Below, in pieces: positions 11,751-26,230 of a stretch of DNA of 64,000 nucleotides. The stretch's first letter is position 1. Each line of letters starts with the position of its first letter. The stretch covers positions 529,677 to 593,676 of the forward strand of contig BCHU01000006.1 of the NCBI GenBank assembly GCA_001599715.1, read 5' to 3'. The notes beneath the pieces were generated by a model. The model was not told the origin of the DNA. It saw only the letters and a list, made by a program, of their open reading frames with translations, and made no database searches. The position numbers were made by a program, and so were the translations under genes. The stretch is from Phaeotremella fagi (taxonomy: Eukaryota > Basidiomycota > Tremellomycetes > Tremellales > Phaeotremellaceae).

Positions 11751-12170
11751 CCGTGAGGTATGGTTTTTTTGGTTGTTGATGTTTGAGATTTTGTATTTGG
11801 AGATTTGAGGTTTTCGAACGACCTCCACTTTGGTTTTTGGCTTGATTTTTCACTTTCTTCGATCAACTTAATGAATTTTATTGAATGCTCAGTGCACAGT
11901 AGAATAATTCATTCTTCTTATTTTTCATATATCAATCTGTAGTTTAGATATGGGCCGGTGTTGCGTACTTATGCATAGTGAAAGTATCAGCAAATTCTCA
12001 GTGGTGTTCACAGGCAACTGTGCTATTTAATGCGATTTTCCTTTGCCACGTCAGTCTCAACTCATTTGCTGAATCACTGCAATCAATTGTTCCTATCAAT
12101 GCGAAGATATGCATAGAAGCTATTCCCCCATGTATCCTAAATAACCCAAGACATGCACTCCATACCGGAC
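11751..12170. other. Intergenic region, MED18 promoter and mL59 3' flank
   Basis: Lies between the MED18 candidate start and the mL59 stop. It is AT-rich, with no family signature on either strand. Short frames here look like chance. Confidence 0.5.
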
Positions 12171-12832
12171 CTAGAACGGTAAAGACGGTTTCGAGCTGAA
12201 TTTAGCTTCGTTCTTTGTCTAGAAACAATAAATCACAATCAGTATTCAATCCTTATCAATTAGACTTTCCAACATACCCTCTTCCAATCTTTAATCCTCT
12301 TCTCCATCCCTTCCAATCTATCCTCCACATCTTTCTTCCTAGACCCAGCCTCCCGCTCATGTTTATGACCTTTAAACATCCTCTTCCTCACCCCATAAAC
12401 GCTCTTCTCAACTTCCTCAGCGAACCCACCCAAAAACTCTATCTTCCTACCACCATACCAATCCAACACCGGTTGCGAAGATTTTTGACTTCGATGAACA
12501 GGTGAAAGATTTGATAGATCTTGATCGAAATATAATTTCTTTAAGCGTCTTTTGCTGATTTGGGCAGGTATGTGGGTTATGAATTTTGTTTCTGGATTGA
12601 TGGTGTGTTTTGGATATGTTATTTTTCGGGTTGGTTTTAATGGATTGTTGATGGTTATTAATGAAGATGAGGATGACGATTGGGGATCGTTGTCGAATTG
12701 GTTGACTTGATTTCTGATTAATTTGTATATTGGAGTTGGGAGGTTGTAAGCTGCTATTGATTTTTTTGATGTTTCTACTATGGACGATAAAGACCTTGAT
12801 GATGTTGTGAATAACCTTGCTGGGTTTGACAT
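12171..12832 (-). CDS. MRPL25: Mitochondrial large ribosomal subunit protein mL59
   Basis: Two exons (12832-12278 and 12218-12171) separated by a 59-nt intron give 200 residues; both exon lengths are multiples of three. The start at 12832 gives MSNPARLFTTSSRSLSS, a basic Ser-rich mitochondrial presequence. The C-terminal half contains the mL59 signature KGHKHEREAGSRKKDVEDRL ... RIKDWKR, which matches fungal mL59/Mrpl25. The short last exon adds a basic tail ending SLPF. The protein belongs to the fungal mitochondrial 54S subunit. It is transcribed away from ATP2 with 268 bp between the two start codons, so the pair probably shares a promoter. Confidence 0.82.
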
Positions 12833-13100
12833 TGTGGTAGGGAGGGGAGGTAGTGGTAGAGGGAGATAGAGATGAATGAGAGCAGCAACAATTCTACAAG
12901 CATCTTCTACCACCACACTACACCTCGTCCGAAACGCCGCGAAACGCCGTGGCACCCTTAGAACCCCGTTCCGCACCGCACCACAGTGTCCCCTCTCTCC
13001 CCCTTGCTGTTTAAACATCTACTTCTATTTCTATCTTCTCTTTCCTCCTCCAACACCCCCCTCTCCCCTCATCTAACCTCTTAAAATCCATATTCTGAAC
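12833..13100. promoter_or_regulatory. Bidirectional promoter mL59 / ATP2
   Basis: The 268-bp gap between two divergent start codons holds, on the plus strand towards ATP2, AAACGCC (12932-12938), AACGCCGT (12943-12950) and AACCCCG (12962-12968). A long pyrimidine-rich tract (about 12985-13080) follows up to the ATP2 start, common in strongly expressed fungal genes. The same three motifs occur in the same order towards ATP1 at 43401-43350. That this is the working promoter is inference from position. Confidence 0.6.
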
Positions 13101-15172
<2,072 letters not shown>

Positions 15173-15605
15173 ACCTAAACGCCTAAAACGATCTTTCCAA
15201 TCATTCCAAATCTCCCAATGAAGAATTAAGAAATCAACCCAAAAAAGAAATTTTATTATCAAAAGCAGTCAATGAATCTCAAGTCAAATTTGTTCCCCCT
15301 TTTTTTTCTCTCCGTTTAGCATGTTTTCCCTTCTTATAACAAATTTGGTGCATTTTGATTTGATTACTTTTTCGATAGTAGATTTCTTTCCCCCTCTTAT
15401 TTTCTTTGTTGGAGTTGGTTTGGTTTTGGTTGGAAGGATTTAATTAATACAAAATGAAATGAATTTGAATGGCAAAATGAATACGAGCAGTGGTTTGCAG
15501 TTTGGTGCCACTTGATATGCCTTGAAACCCTCGTTTCGTTGTACAAGTATTGATTTAAATTCGAATTCGAATTTATTTTGGAATTTCTTAATCATCATTC
15601 ATAAA
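15173..15605. other. ATP2 3' flank and ATP11 promoter
   Basis: Contains the ATP2 3' UTR and T-rich runs (15299-15308 and onward) likely linked to 3' processing, then AT-rich DNA up to the ATP11 ATG. No gene seen. Confidence 0.5.
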
Positions 15606-16912
15606 ATGTTAAGATCATCATTTAAATTCACCAGATCTCTACTCCCCTCTCCAGGATCAACATCAACCTCAAGAATAGTATCCTGCCAAAGAATCAACCA
15701 GGTAACCCAAATTAGGAATTTCCGATATTCACCTAAAGCGTTTAATGTTTTACAAGAACTTGAAGAGAAATTGAATCCTAGGGAGATCATTGAGAAGAAG
15801 AAGAAGGCTTTTGAAGAGAAATATGGTGATAAATTGAGGAAGAAGATCGAATTGTATGTCTCCTGATTTTCATTCTATATATTTTGATTCTTTTCTCTCA
15901 TTTTTGCTTGGTGTTTGATGCATGCTGATACTCCTTTTAGGGAGGGCGTTAACGACCTCGAGGAATTGAAGAATAAGGTCATCCCTAAGAAAATCGCTTT
16001 TTCTGAGAAGGTTAAAGATGAATCGAAGATTCCAACTTCAACTCCAGTCACGTCTGCTGCTACAGCTTCAACGAAGGCTTCTAAGAAGGTCTCAACTAAA
16101 CCTTCACCATCCCAAGCTGAAGGTGATCGAGCTGGCATCAAAGTGAGTTAAACGTCGAGCGATGAGTTCCGTTCTAACTCACCCTTCAGCCCCTCTCATC
16201 CATCCTCAACCTCCCACTGATTCATCTCACACCCCACGATTCCGAGGCGATCTCAAAAATCTGGACGTCATACCATACCCTCCACCCTTCCCTTTCCAAT
16301 TCATATCTCTCAGCAGCACTCCCCAGCACCACTTACAACTCAATCATCAAATTAGCGAAACAGAACCCGTTCTTCGTACTCCCTTTACCAAGAGATGCTA
16401 GCGATACCAGCACTAAATCGGAAGGGGAGAAAGTCCAGACAGATTCATACGAGATGTTTTTTTTACAATGGTTATTCCATCCTACACCGACTTCTACCAC
16501 TGCACCTTCCAACAAAGAAATCCCAGAAACCACATCAATCTTATTCACCCCTCTTGAGGAATATCGAAAATCAAACGAATGGGCTCAACCCCATCTAGTC
16601 ATAACCCATTATCCAGATCTATCAAATTCACACGACGTAGTCTTAATGCGCGGTGAGATCAGTTCTCAAACCCCAACCTCAGGTGGAGGGAGTCTAAGTA
16701 ATCCAGGATACATGCTTTCACAGTATCAAGCTCAATTACTTGTTTTGGCGTTGCAGAGATTTTATTGTACAGATGTTGAAGTTTTTGGGGAGAGTTTTGG
16801 GGAGGGGGAGGAGAGGAGGAGAAGAGGGAGGATGTTGGTTGATTTTAGGGAACGACCGGGGGAGTGGGATTGGGAGGGTTTGGTCGGGATGGCTTATGGT
16901 GGTTTGGTATAG
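15606..16912 (+). CDS. ATP11: Atp11 / ATPAF1, assembly chaperone for F1 beta
   Basis: Atp11 binds unassembled F1 beta in the mitochondrial matrix and prevents its aggregation until alpha joins. The start at 15606 gives an Arg/Ser-rich presequence ending with NFRYSPKAF. The next block is a coiled, basic helix region (EELEEKLNPREIIEKKKKAFEEK). A Ser/Thr/Lys linker follows, then the Atp11 domain: PLSSILNLPLIHLTP, ISKIWTSYHTLHPSL, NPFFVLPLPRD, YEMFFLQWLFHP, TSILFTPLEEYRKSNEWAQPHL and HDVVLMRGEI. Introns after about residue 84 and after AGIK close the frame. The final exon, GEGEERRRRGR, is Glu/Arg-rich. It lies directly behind ATP2, its client gene, on the same strand. Confidence 0.92.
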
Positions 16913-17462
16913 GTCGTTTTGTTTATAGAGATAGATTTGATTTTGCATTGCATTGCATTGCGTTATTGTACAAGTGCTCTCCTTTGGTGATATGGGATTT
17001 ACAGGATCCTATTCCTTGCTACACTCCTTTCCTTGCTTCTCTTACCTCACCACTTTCAATTGACATCTTTGCTGGTGTAGGTGTAAGTACAAGTAAATGT
17101 TCTGTGTCAGTATGCACCTTCCCATGCATATGATTTATCATCGCACTGCACTGGTAATCTCTATCCAGCCATACTTGACATCCTGGTGGTATTATTTGAT
17201 TCCGGTACTGTTGTTGTGCTGTGTTCTCTCCAGAAGAATTGTTCTTTGCATTTTGGTTGATATTTCATTCTTCACATTAACACATCCATATAATAAAACA
17301 CCACCGACTAAAAACACATGATGTATCCAAAGAGACTCGTCCAATTTCATATCTAACTACCCAACCAGCACGAAAGTATACAAAATGGTCATTCCCGGTC
17401 GTCATCAGCCGACCATAAACTCATCTAGCTAGCCCAAGATTCAAGTTTCAAGTACTTGTACG
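16913..17462. other. Intergenic region
   Basis: Holds the ATP11 3' flank and the promoter of the chromodomain gene. A short (GCATT)n run sits at about 16944-16962. Open frames here are short and have no family features. Confidence 0.5.
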
Positions 17463-20400
17463 ATGCCCGCACCTCATCAAACCACCACATCGACCAACGA
17501 ATTGATGAAATTTAAACTTGAACCTCGGAAACCTTTGATTAACGATACGACCGTGGCGGCAGGGGAAGCTCAAGATGATGATGAGAGTGACCAGGAGTCA
17601 AGCCATGATTCAGATGATGATCCGGAGAGTGAACTCTCTGATGAACCACCAGATATAGAATATGAAGTTGGTGAGTCGAATTTATCTGATCTTGATCATA
17701 TAGACCACCTTGGAAGGTTATTTATGAATGAATTAATTGATTAACACTTCTTTATAGACGCCATTAAATTTGCTGAATATAAGGATACGAGACGGATCCA
17801 GGTTAACGGGTACATTGGATGGGTTAGTCAATTACTATTTCTTGCTGGTTCAACAATTGAAACTGATATTGTGTTGATTATCTTCAGCATTATGCACTTC
17901 TCGTAGATTGTTTCCATGATTTTATCGATAGATTCATAGACTAACGAATTGTTCATTTTCTTCCGTGTAGTGGAAAGGTTTTCTGAAATCTGAATCCGAA
18001 CAGTGAGTCCTCCTTGAAGACTTCATGCAATTCTTGGTATTGACTAATCTATCTGCTCTTTAGCGAAATGGTACCTCTTTCAAATTTCGATGTTCGTGAA
18101 GACGGGACAAGTCCTTTCGTTGACGAGTGAGTTTTCGTCAGTTCAGGGAAATGTTTCTTTCTTTCGATTTGGGATACTAAATCACATCACTTTTTAGTTT
18201 CTGGAAAGCTGTTGGTCGTAAACTGCGATTAAACAAGAGGGAACCTGGTGGAAAGGTTGGTGAAGTCATAGATACCCCTAAGGACTTGATGAGTAAGTGA
18301 ACACATCCTCTTTGCTGTTGAACTTCTTGACACAAGATTGGATCTCATGGCTGATCATCTTTTAATCTCATCACAGAGTCGTGGATCAAAGATTGTAAAC
18401 CTATAAGGGATTACGAGACGTATAAACGACGACGTGCCAAGGAAAAAGCTGGACTTCCTATCACAAAAGGAGATTCTGATTATTACTGGAGAAAGAAATA
18501 TCTTGCAGACAAGGCAAAACGTAAAGCTGCTCAGATCGAAGCTGCCAAAAAAGGAGAACCATCTACATCAGCTGCAGGTGCAGCTTCAGCCTCAGCTTCA
18601 ACATCAAAACTACCACCAACACAAGGTGTTAAACGAAAAAATAGAATTCTCTCTTCATCTCCTGCGCCAGCAGAAACCTCAACATCAACGCCAACGAAAA
18701 ACAACGTTATCACGAAACCTGATCCAGATCATATCGTAGTGGAACCCAGAAAGCCAGATGCTGTACCGTTGAAAAAGAAATCAAAGATTGGTGATTTAGG
18801 TAGGATACCGAAAAGGTCTGATACAGTTCAAGAACCTTTGTTTTTACCTCAAAGTGAATCTGAACATCAAGTGACTTTCGGTACACCTGAACCTGGTATA
18901 TTTGATTTACCGCTGGTCAACCAGACTTCAAGTACAGCTTCCACTTCGAAACCAATTCCTGTTGATCCGCGTACTTCGATTGTGAAACCTACACCATCAT
19001 CTGTACATATAGGAACAAGACCGTTCGACCCTCTGCCGACTCCTCCTATCACTGCACCTTTGACCTTTCAACCCCAAACTCCCTCCTTTCTCCCACCGGC
19101 CACTGATTCGACCATCTCAAACACTGAAGGCATAAAGGTAACCATAGACAAATCAAACAGCTCATTACCCAAACCCGTTTCTCGAGCCCGATCGCCCTCC
19201 AATTCCCCTCAATCCGTGGAGCAGGTCCTATCACAGCTGCCCGAATCTCCAGTGGAAGCAGCGGATGGCCCAATGGGCAAACCTGGTGAAACAAGTAAAA
19301 TACTCATCGACACAAAATCGTCAGAATCGAATGGGAAGATCAACAAAATTGCGATCAATACTCCTCTATCATCTATTGACCCAACGCGTCCAGAGTCTCC
19401 ATCATTGTTCTCATTACCCTCAGACAGCCAAAACTCCATTTCTGCGCCTACGACAGGAGAACCAAGTACGATCAAACCGCCCCCATCGCATGTCCAACCA
19501 TCACAACCCTCCCTAGAGGTTTTAAAGAGCTCTTCGGATTTCCCTGGTTTACCTGTTATTCCACCGTTCGAACGATTTGTCCGAAAGCGACCTGGAACTG
19601 ATACCACGACTTCGGAACCTAGTAACGCGGCGACTAACGATTCTTCCAGAAAGCTGCCATCTCCTGTCGTCGAGGGTGCTTCAAGTGTGCCGGGTGTCGA
19701 TGCTTCCAATCAAGTTTTGACGACAACCGGTATTGGATCAGCTGCAGCTGCAACTTTGACTGCACCAGCTGCACCTACGGGTCTTAAATCCATTCTTGTC
19801 AAATCAACAACCAACTCTACAGAACCATCACCCATTGATACCATCACTCGACCCAAATCTCCTCCTTTGACGACCACAGCTGAATCCTCATCAACCTCCA
19901 AACGACCAACATCTCCCATAAAGGCACCGCCCTCACCTGAAAGACTTAAACCTTCAGAAAGAGGTTTATACAAGCAACCAAAACGTATCAAGACTTTATC
20001 AGAATTCATCGATCCTGTTAAAGACAAAACGTTGAGTGCGGCACAAATCGCATCAGCCCAAAACAATTTATCTGCAAAGTCCAATGCTTCAGTTCGTCCA
20101 CCTAACGGACCTGCTTCGACTGCCACTTCCTCTCGCCCTGTTCGTCCATCCTTCGTTCCCCGTACGAGTTCGAATGATGTTCAATCAGCCATACCGCCCG
20201 GTAAACCTATCCCTACTGGTCCTAAAAGTGCTCAACAACCTCCAACGACGTATGGTACGAATCGACCGCCACCTCAGAATTATCAGAATCCTAATTTAAT
20301 TCCTCAATATCAATCTGGATATGCAGCTAACGGGTATCCGAATGGGTTTAACCCTCAGTTGAACGGTCCTATGTATCCCTTGATGGGGAGTTATAACGAA

Positions 20401-23049
20401 TCAGCTGATCCTCGAAGGTAAGTTTCAAGATAAGTCTGACGATTTGTTTGACTGATTTTTCTGCAGGCGTAATAACTCGCAAATGATTTCTCCGTCAATC
20501 CAGCAGACTAATACTGCAGCTGGGATACCTTTCCCAGTTTCGACTAACAACTACAGACCGCCCGCCCAATCTCCGAGTTACTTCCCTCGAAACGGTCAAT
20601 CACCTATGCAGGGAAACATCATGTCTCCTCTACATTCTGGTGAAACATCGATTCAAACCCCAAACTATCATCCCAATGTTGTTCCAGGACAATCACCGAT
20701 CTACCACGGTGGTAATACCCCAAGACATGTTCCTGCTGGTAACGCCACTCCCAGAATCATTTCAAACGATTCGTCATCTAAAAGACCCGATATCTTATCT
20801 ACGTTTAGCATTTCGCTACCTATTGGAAACAGTGAGATCGATTCGGTCATTGCAGTCCGATTGTATTCAGGTTCTTTAGATGGAATTTCGTCTATCCTAA
20901 GACGTTTGGTGGTTCAAGCAGGGAATGATAGACTCGTTCTCTATCCTGAGGAAATGGGTGGATACAATTTAAATGGTTCTTTGAGAAACGGTTGTAGAGT
21001 CTTGGAGTGGGCTAGAGTTGGTCATTACGCTCCTGACGAAGCTCATAGTAAGGCTGATTGGGAGTACTTGAAGGATATGGCAATAGACAAGCAGAAAGTA
21101 TGTTCTCTTGTCATGTTTTATCATCGGAGAGACTGATTTGAATTAGATTTTCGTCTCTTACACCGAACCGTCACCTCCTGAACCGCTGTTCCATCATTAT
21201 GCTATCGTTTTGGTTCCTGCTCGACACGTTGATCCTGAGCCCGTCTCTCATTTAGAATTCCAACATGACATTGTCGGTTTTGTCGCTCTCCTCTTATCTC
21301 TCCCATTATCATCTGACCCAGCTCCTGAATTGCCAAATCCTGTTAAATTCGAATACAACCCAGAACCCTCTGCCAGTCTGACGAAACCTGTGATCAATGA
21401 ACCTGGCAGAGTCAGTGTGTTGGAGAGTTATGGTATCGATTCGGAATTCTTGTCATCACTTTACAAAAGGAAGGCTCAATATTATACGGTAGACGGTTGG
21501 AAGTCGGGTGTTTTCTTTGACATGATGATGAAAGCGTTTAAAGCTGCCGAAGCTATACCTCCAGGTGATACACCGCTTGACATATTGTGTATCCCCAACG
21601 CAAGGATAACGAGGACACTTCGATCACAGACCTTACGCAATGTTCTAGGAAGGAAGACACCTATCTACGCTTTTGGACCTGCTCTACAGCTACCACCTTC
21701 TTTATGGATTCGACGTCAGATCTGGAGTCGCGGTGGTTTAGTCACTTTCAGTCCGACTTTTATCTTACGTTCTCCAGATAAATTCGGGGAGATCATGGGA
21801 ATCATCAGAACTAATCCTTATTGGGACGCTTACGTTATTCCGGCTGTTATTGAATGGGCTAGTATATCCAGAACAGATCCTCAGTGAGTTTTGATTCGGG
21901 ACGTTGGATGACGATTCGCTGACTAAAAGAAAATAAGACGATGTCCAGATCCTGGAAAGGCAATGTCAACTTTGACCAGATCACTCTTCCTCGATCGAAA
22001 TCTACTCGCGTTGTCTGGATCGATGGTATCCTCAGGTGGAGGTTTGGCAGTCTCGATTTGTCCACCATCGCACCATTTATCTGAGGCTTGTGATAAATGG
22101 GTAGCCTGGAATAATTCAATGATAGAAACTCAAGATTTTCATAATCTAGTCAATCTAGCTCGTGGAGTTCGATCAAACACTTTTGCCAGGGGTGTGAAGA
22201 TCAACAGTCAATTCGGGAAAATCGAGGGTATCGATGAAGATTTGGCTTTGGACGATGTTGAAACTTGGCAATTAAGTGATTTGGTAGCTATGAGGTCTAG
22301 ACCTCATTTGTTGCCTTATCGACGTTATTTGTATATCGGTGAAATGGCTTTGGATTCTGAGATCAGAAAGAAGATTGGGTCTGGGGTGAGTTGGGTTTTT
22401 GGTTTGAATTGAGCGGATGACTGAGATTGTTACAGATTGAAGTGGTCAAAGCGGATGATTTTACAGCTGTGCTTAGTGGGGTGAGTATTTTTCTTGCAAC
22501 TAAGATCTTGTTTGATGATAGGATTTTAGAGCACTTGAGTTGGTCTATTGCATAAACAAGCATCTTGGAGATATAACTATCATACCACTGGCACCGATAC
22601 CTATTGAACAAAGTGAGTCCCCATCTCCGCAATGATGTCTTTGTAAAAGGTGTGAGCCATTATTTGAATCCTCCACTCCTCAATCATCTTCGGGAGCGTT
22701 CTATTTTTACACTTCCTATTCGAAAGATCCACTGAAAGGGAGAGTAAGGCGGGACGTACATCATAATGTTTGGGAAAATAGACCGATCCCTCTAAAGATC
22801 AATGAGGTGATTGGTAAAGGTCCCAAACTAAATTTTAGAATCCGATGGGAAACCATGAAAAAGGTTTTTACATGGACTATCAGGGATTTCGAGGCCTTTC
22901 CATCGTATCTCCAGATCAATGATATTCAATGGGGAATCCAAGATAGACAATCACATTCTACCATTCTTGGTAGGAGCCTCGAATCAGTTCAATCGACCGA
23001 GATCTTTGTTGATTGGACGAGGATTGAGGCGAATATCTTTCCTTCCTGA
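17463..23049 (+). CDS. Large chromodomain protein, possible heterochromatin reader
   Basis: The N-terminus is acidic (DDDESDQESSHDSDDDPESE) and leads into a chromodomain built from several short exons: IEYEVDAIKFAEYKD, RRIQVNGYIGW, HYALL joined to WKGF, and EMVPLSNFD. The three aromatic-cage positions of HP1-type chromodomains are filled (Y of YEV, W and F of WKGF), so methyl-lysine binding is plausible. A basic linker (YKRRRAKEKAG) is followed by some 600 residues of Ser/Pro/Thr-rich disordered sequence. From about 20800 there is a globular C-terminal part of about 600 residues (FSISLPIGNSEIDSVIAVRLY, LESYGIDSEFLSSLYKRKAQY, LDILCIPNARITRTLRSQ). Total roughly 1,600 residues, about 12 introns. 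The layout recalls Chp1-like readers or the chromodomain subunit of Cryptococcus PRC2, but I do not recognise the C-terminal domain for certain. Confidence 0.72.
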
Positions 23050-23394
23050 TGATGGTTTTCTTTGGTTTGGAATTGGTTTTTTTTGGCTGGGATCACGATT
23101 CTTTAGAGATTCTTTGTTATCTTGTTTTCTTACTTGATTCGAATCCACTGAGCGGTGATGGGGACTGACATTTTCTTAGATTTTGGTGTAAACTTAGTGG
23201 CACCGACGAAAAACCGGATTAGATTGTCTGTTTCAGAATGTTTGTATTACAATTTGTATTTTTATTCAGGCTGTAAACTGTGTATCAACACAAATGTAAT
23301 CATTATTGCATTTCTGCTACGTATTTGCTCTGAAATGAATGGACAGGTCATAGCAACAGCAAGGATACAGTAGCTCAGTCGGTCAAATGTTTAT
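23050..23394. other. Convergent intergenic region
   Basis: Between the stops of the chromodomain gene and the siderophore transporter. T-rich 3' flank sequence; nothing gene-like. Confidence 0.5.
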
Positions 23395-25475
23395 CTAAAT
23401 GTTTGAAGTCACTTCAGTGGTCTTCTGTTTCACTTCCTTGGAATCCTCCTCTAACGATTGTGTATCCGGGAATTTGTAGTTGTCTATCAAGAATAAAGCT
23501 GACAGGAGACCCAGAACTGAGATACAGGTTCCGACAATGACGATAGTTCGCTGTAAAGTCCAATAAGTCTTAGCAATCGTAGCGCTATCGGAGGAAAAAT
23601 CACCCACCTGAGCTTCATCCTGTGCTCTTGCGATTGCTGCTCTTTCCGTGGTTCCTGGTAAGTATTTTGCCGCAAACCCAAATGGATTACTATAGGCTAG
23701 AGCTACCAAGGTATCATCTTGGAGATAATCTGATAATTTGTTTGGAACAATGTTAGTCCACATCGCACCGCCTATTGCAGAACCTATTCCTCCCTATCAG
23801 AGTGGTCTCAGTAAGTCTATTATGATGTCCAGTAAAGGGGAGATCACTTACGGAAAGATAATAGACCACTAACCAACCTGCAGTGATTGAAGCTAGATGT
23901 TCATGTGGAGCTGCTGCTTGAATGACAGCTTGTGTGGGGAAGGAGATCAAGCCGTTAGCTCCTCCCCTCAATAATTGTACAATCGCAAGTTCAGCCTGAG
24001 TATTCGAACTAGTTCTGTAATGGATCATCAAACCGGTAGCCAGAACTTCCATGATGAAACCTGTAACGATAACAGGTTTGATATATCTCCAACGATGAAC
24101 GATATATGAACCGATGAGAGCTGTAACATATCCCGCGATCGTTGGGAAAGATGTGATCCGAGTTGCAGACAGGATAGATTGGTTCGCTGCAACTTGAAGA
24201 AAAGTGAATAAATAACCACTGACGATTCGTCCTGCCATAGGATGCCATAACGCGATGAACAAACAACCCCAAACTGTTTTCTTCTTGAGTAGAGAGAAAG
24301 GTAGGAGTGGTTGGGGAGCGTAATATTTTTCCCAGGCTACGAAAGCCAGGATTGATAGACCGCCTATTACCAGTTGAGCGATAGAATGCGCATCTGACCA
24401 TCGACTCGTTCGACTGTTGGCTAGAGTTATTGTCACGAAGAATAATCCGAAACCTATGATAAAGAGTAGAAGTCCTATTATGTCTAGTTGCCAGAATAGG
24501 GATTTGGCACTTTTGAGCCAACGCTTCGTTCGGGGTTCTTGGCATTGGGAGTGGACGGTTGATTTCTGAATGGAGAGTTGGATGGTGTCTGGACGTGTGT
24601 TACGCCAGAGAGTGATGATGATTGGTAAAGCAATAATTGGAATTATTATGATGAAAATACCTGAAGTTTAGCGATTGTCTTGAAATTTTTAATCTTACCA
24701 AAACCCCAACGCCATTGTGTTTGTGCAGGTCCTTTTGACATCAATGATTCGACTACGTTTCCGGAGACGAAGGCGTTAATCGCACTAGGTACGGAGGGAA
24801 AGATTGTCCAAAAATCTATTTCTTCATCAGTCTAAACCTCAGCAAACTATTTTTTCGTTACCTACATCTATTTCGTAAAGAGGAAATATCAGAGATGATG
24901 ATATTTTGAAGTAAGAACAATCCAGTTATACCTAAGACATAAATCGAGTTCCCAACTGCATAAGTGACGATGGATTGTGAAGATGCCACTACAATATATC
25001 CTAGACAGTAGAGGACGACACATCCGATGTAAGTTGGTACACGACCAAATACGTCACCGGCCTTTGCAATAGGTGGTTGACCAACTGCTTGAAAGACTGC
25101 TGTGATGGTTGTAATTGTTGCTTGGAGAGAATGGGCACCGAAAGAATATGAAACACCGAAATTCAAGAATGCTGAAGCGGTATATTGATCTGCTCATTAA
25201 TTTGAATCCAATGAGTACAACTCACTCATTGATAAACTGTATGCTAGTAATGTGAATGACCCATAGAGGATACCACGAAGTAAAGGTGTCATACGACTTT
25301 GAAGACCCTCCATCTCGATGATACCTTTACTCTTATCAGTTGGTGCCACAACACCTCCCTCTTCAGTAGATCGTTTCCCAAGTGATGATTCGTCTAGTAC
25401 ATGTTTCTCGTCTTTACCTTCTATTGAAGGTGTTTCTTGGGAACTGGAATAGTTAATGACAGGTGGGTTGGACAT
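23395..25475 (-). CDS. Siderophore-iron transporter, MFS (SIT/ARN family)
   Basis: The N-terminal cytosolic tail is Ser/Glu-rich (MSNPPVINYSSSQETPS), and then 12-14 hydrophobic segments follow. SIT-family sequence includes GDVFGRVPTYIGCVVLYCLGYI, FWTIFPSVPSAINAFVSG, WRWGFGIFIIIIPI, FLQVAANQSILSATRI, LLRGGANGLISFPTQAVIQA, SITAGWLVVYYL and GGIGSAIGGAMWTNIVPNKL. This family takes up ferric siderophores by proton symport at the plasma membrane or endosomes. Substrate cannot be read from sequence. Several introns of 50-60 nt; one at about 23551-23609 is easily misread as coding but has GTGGGT...CAG ends. An iron-GATA-type site lies upstream (25947-25955). Confidence 0.88.
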
Positions 25476-26230
25476 TTTGACAGAAAATTGAAGAACTCAC
25501 TGAAAAGCATTGTTGCAGACTCCATCTATATAGGAAAATTTATTCATCAGTCGGCCGATTTATGTTAGCTCGACAAAGAAACAGTGTCGCCAAGACAAAG
25601 ACAGACATGTAACGTACTGACTTCCTGACTTGATGGTGGTGAATCAATCAATTCCAAGAGATTCATTTAAGCGTAATAAAGATAAAGCAGGGCGTGGGGC
25701 AGAGTCAAAAACGGGAAAATCCAACAAAAACATCTAATTCCCTTAACATACAGTTAAGATGAGGCGTTTGGCCAGTACGAAATTTCCCGAAGAACGTACT
25801 GTCTTCCATACGAATCAATGGGAGTTTCCAGGGATAAGTACAAAAAGTAGACTTCCTTTCTCAAGCAATGCCGACATGAAGACTAAACAAAAAACCCGAG
25901 TTTGCTTGGAATCGGTGCGAGACTTGGCAAATAGGGTCAAATCGTAATCTGATAAGACGTGATGAGTGGAGCACAAGGACTCGTCCTGCATGCAAGCAAT
26001 CATGGTTGGCGGTCAGTGATTCGATTGAACAAACTCTGTGGTTTCGGGTGACCGTCATGGCTTTAGTCGGATTTGCTCCGTTAGGTCTTCCAGGTTGAAG
26101 GTTTCTGCTTGAGATAAGTGGGGGAATTTGTGTTCTTTCCTGTGGCCAGTAGAGTTCTTAGATGCATCATTCAATCAACTGTTCATTAATTTATACATCT
26201 GCATTCGAAATCGTCTTCCCAACCATAACC
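25476..26230. other. Upstream region of the siderophore transporter
   Basis: Holds the transporter promoter and the 3' flank of the next minus-strand gene. Besides the site at 25947-25955 there are further GATAAG/GATAAA cores near 25679, 25836 and 26113. Open frames here overlap one another and lack signatures. Confidence 0.5.
25947..25955 (+). promoter_or_regulatory. Iron-GATA type site (ATCWGATAA)
   Basis: The sequence ATCTGATAA matches exactly the extended consensus ATCWGATAA bound by fungal iron-sensing GATA factors (SreA/Sre1/Urbs1 class), which repress siderophore genes when iron is plentiful. It lies about 470 bp upstream of the siderophore transporter start. The match is seen; binding and regulation are inferred. 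Confidence 0.45.

Noticed and set aside
19209..20126. Minus-strand frames of 138-166 codons across the chromodomain gene
   Set aside because: Shadows of its Ser/Pro/Thr-rich region; composition mirrors the sense strand.
23368..23395. tRNA-like D-arm string (TAGCTCAGTCGGTC)
   Set aside because: No matching acceptor stem or T-arm (GGTTCGAAT-type) within 80 bases.
24009..24545. 178-codon minus frame overlapping the siderophore transporter
   Set aside because: Alternate frame of the same strand; the transporter frame has the family motifs.
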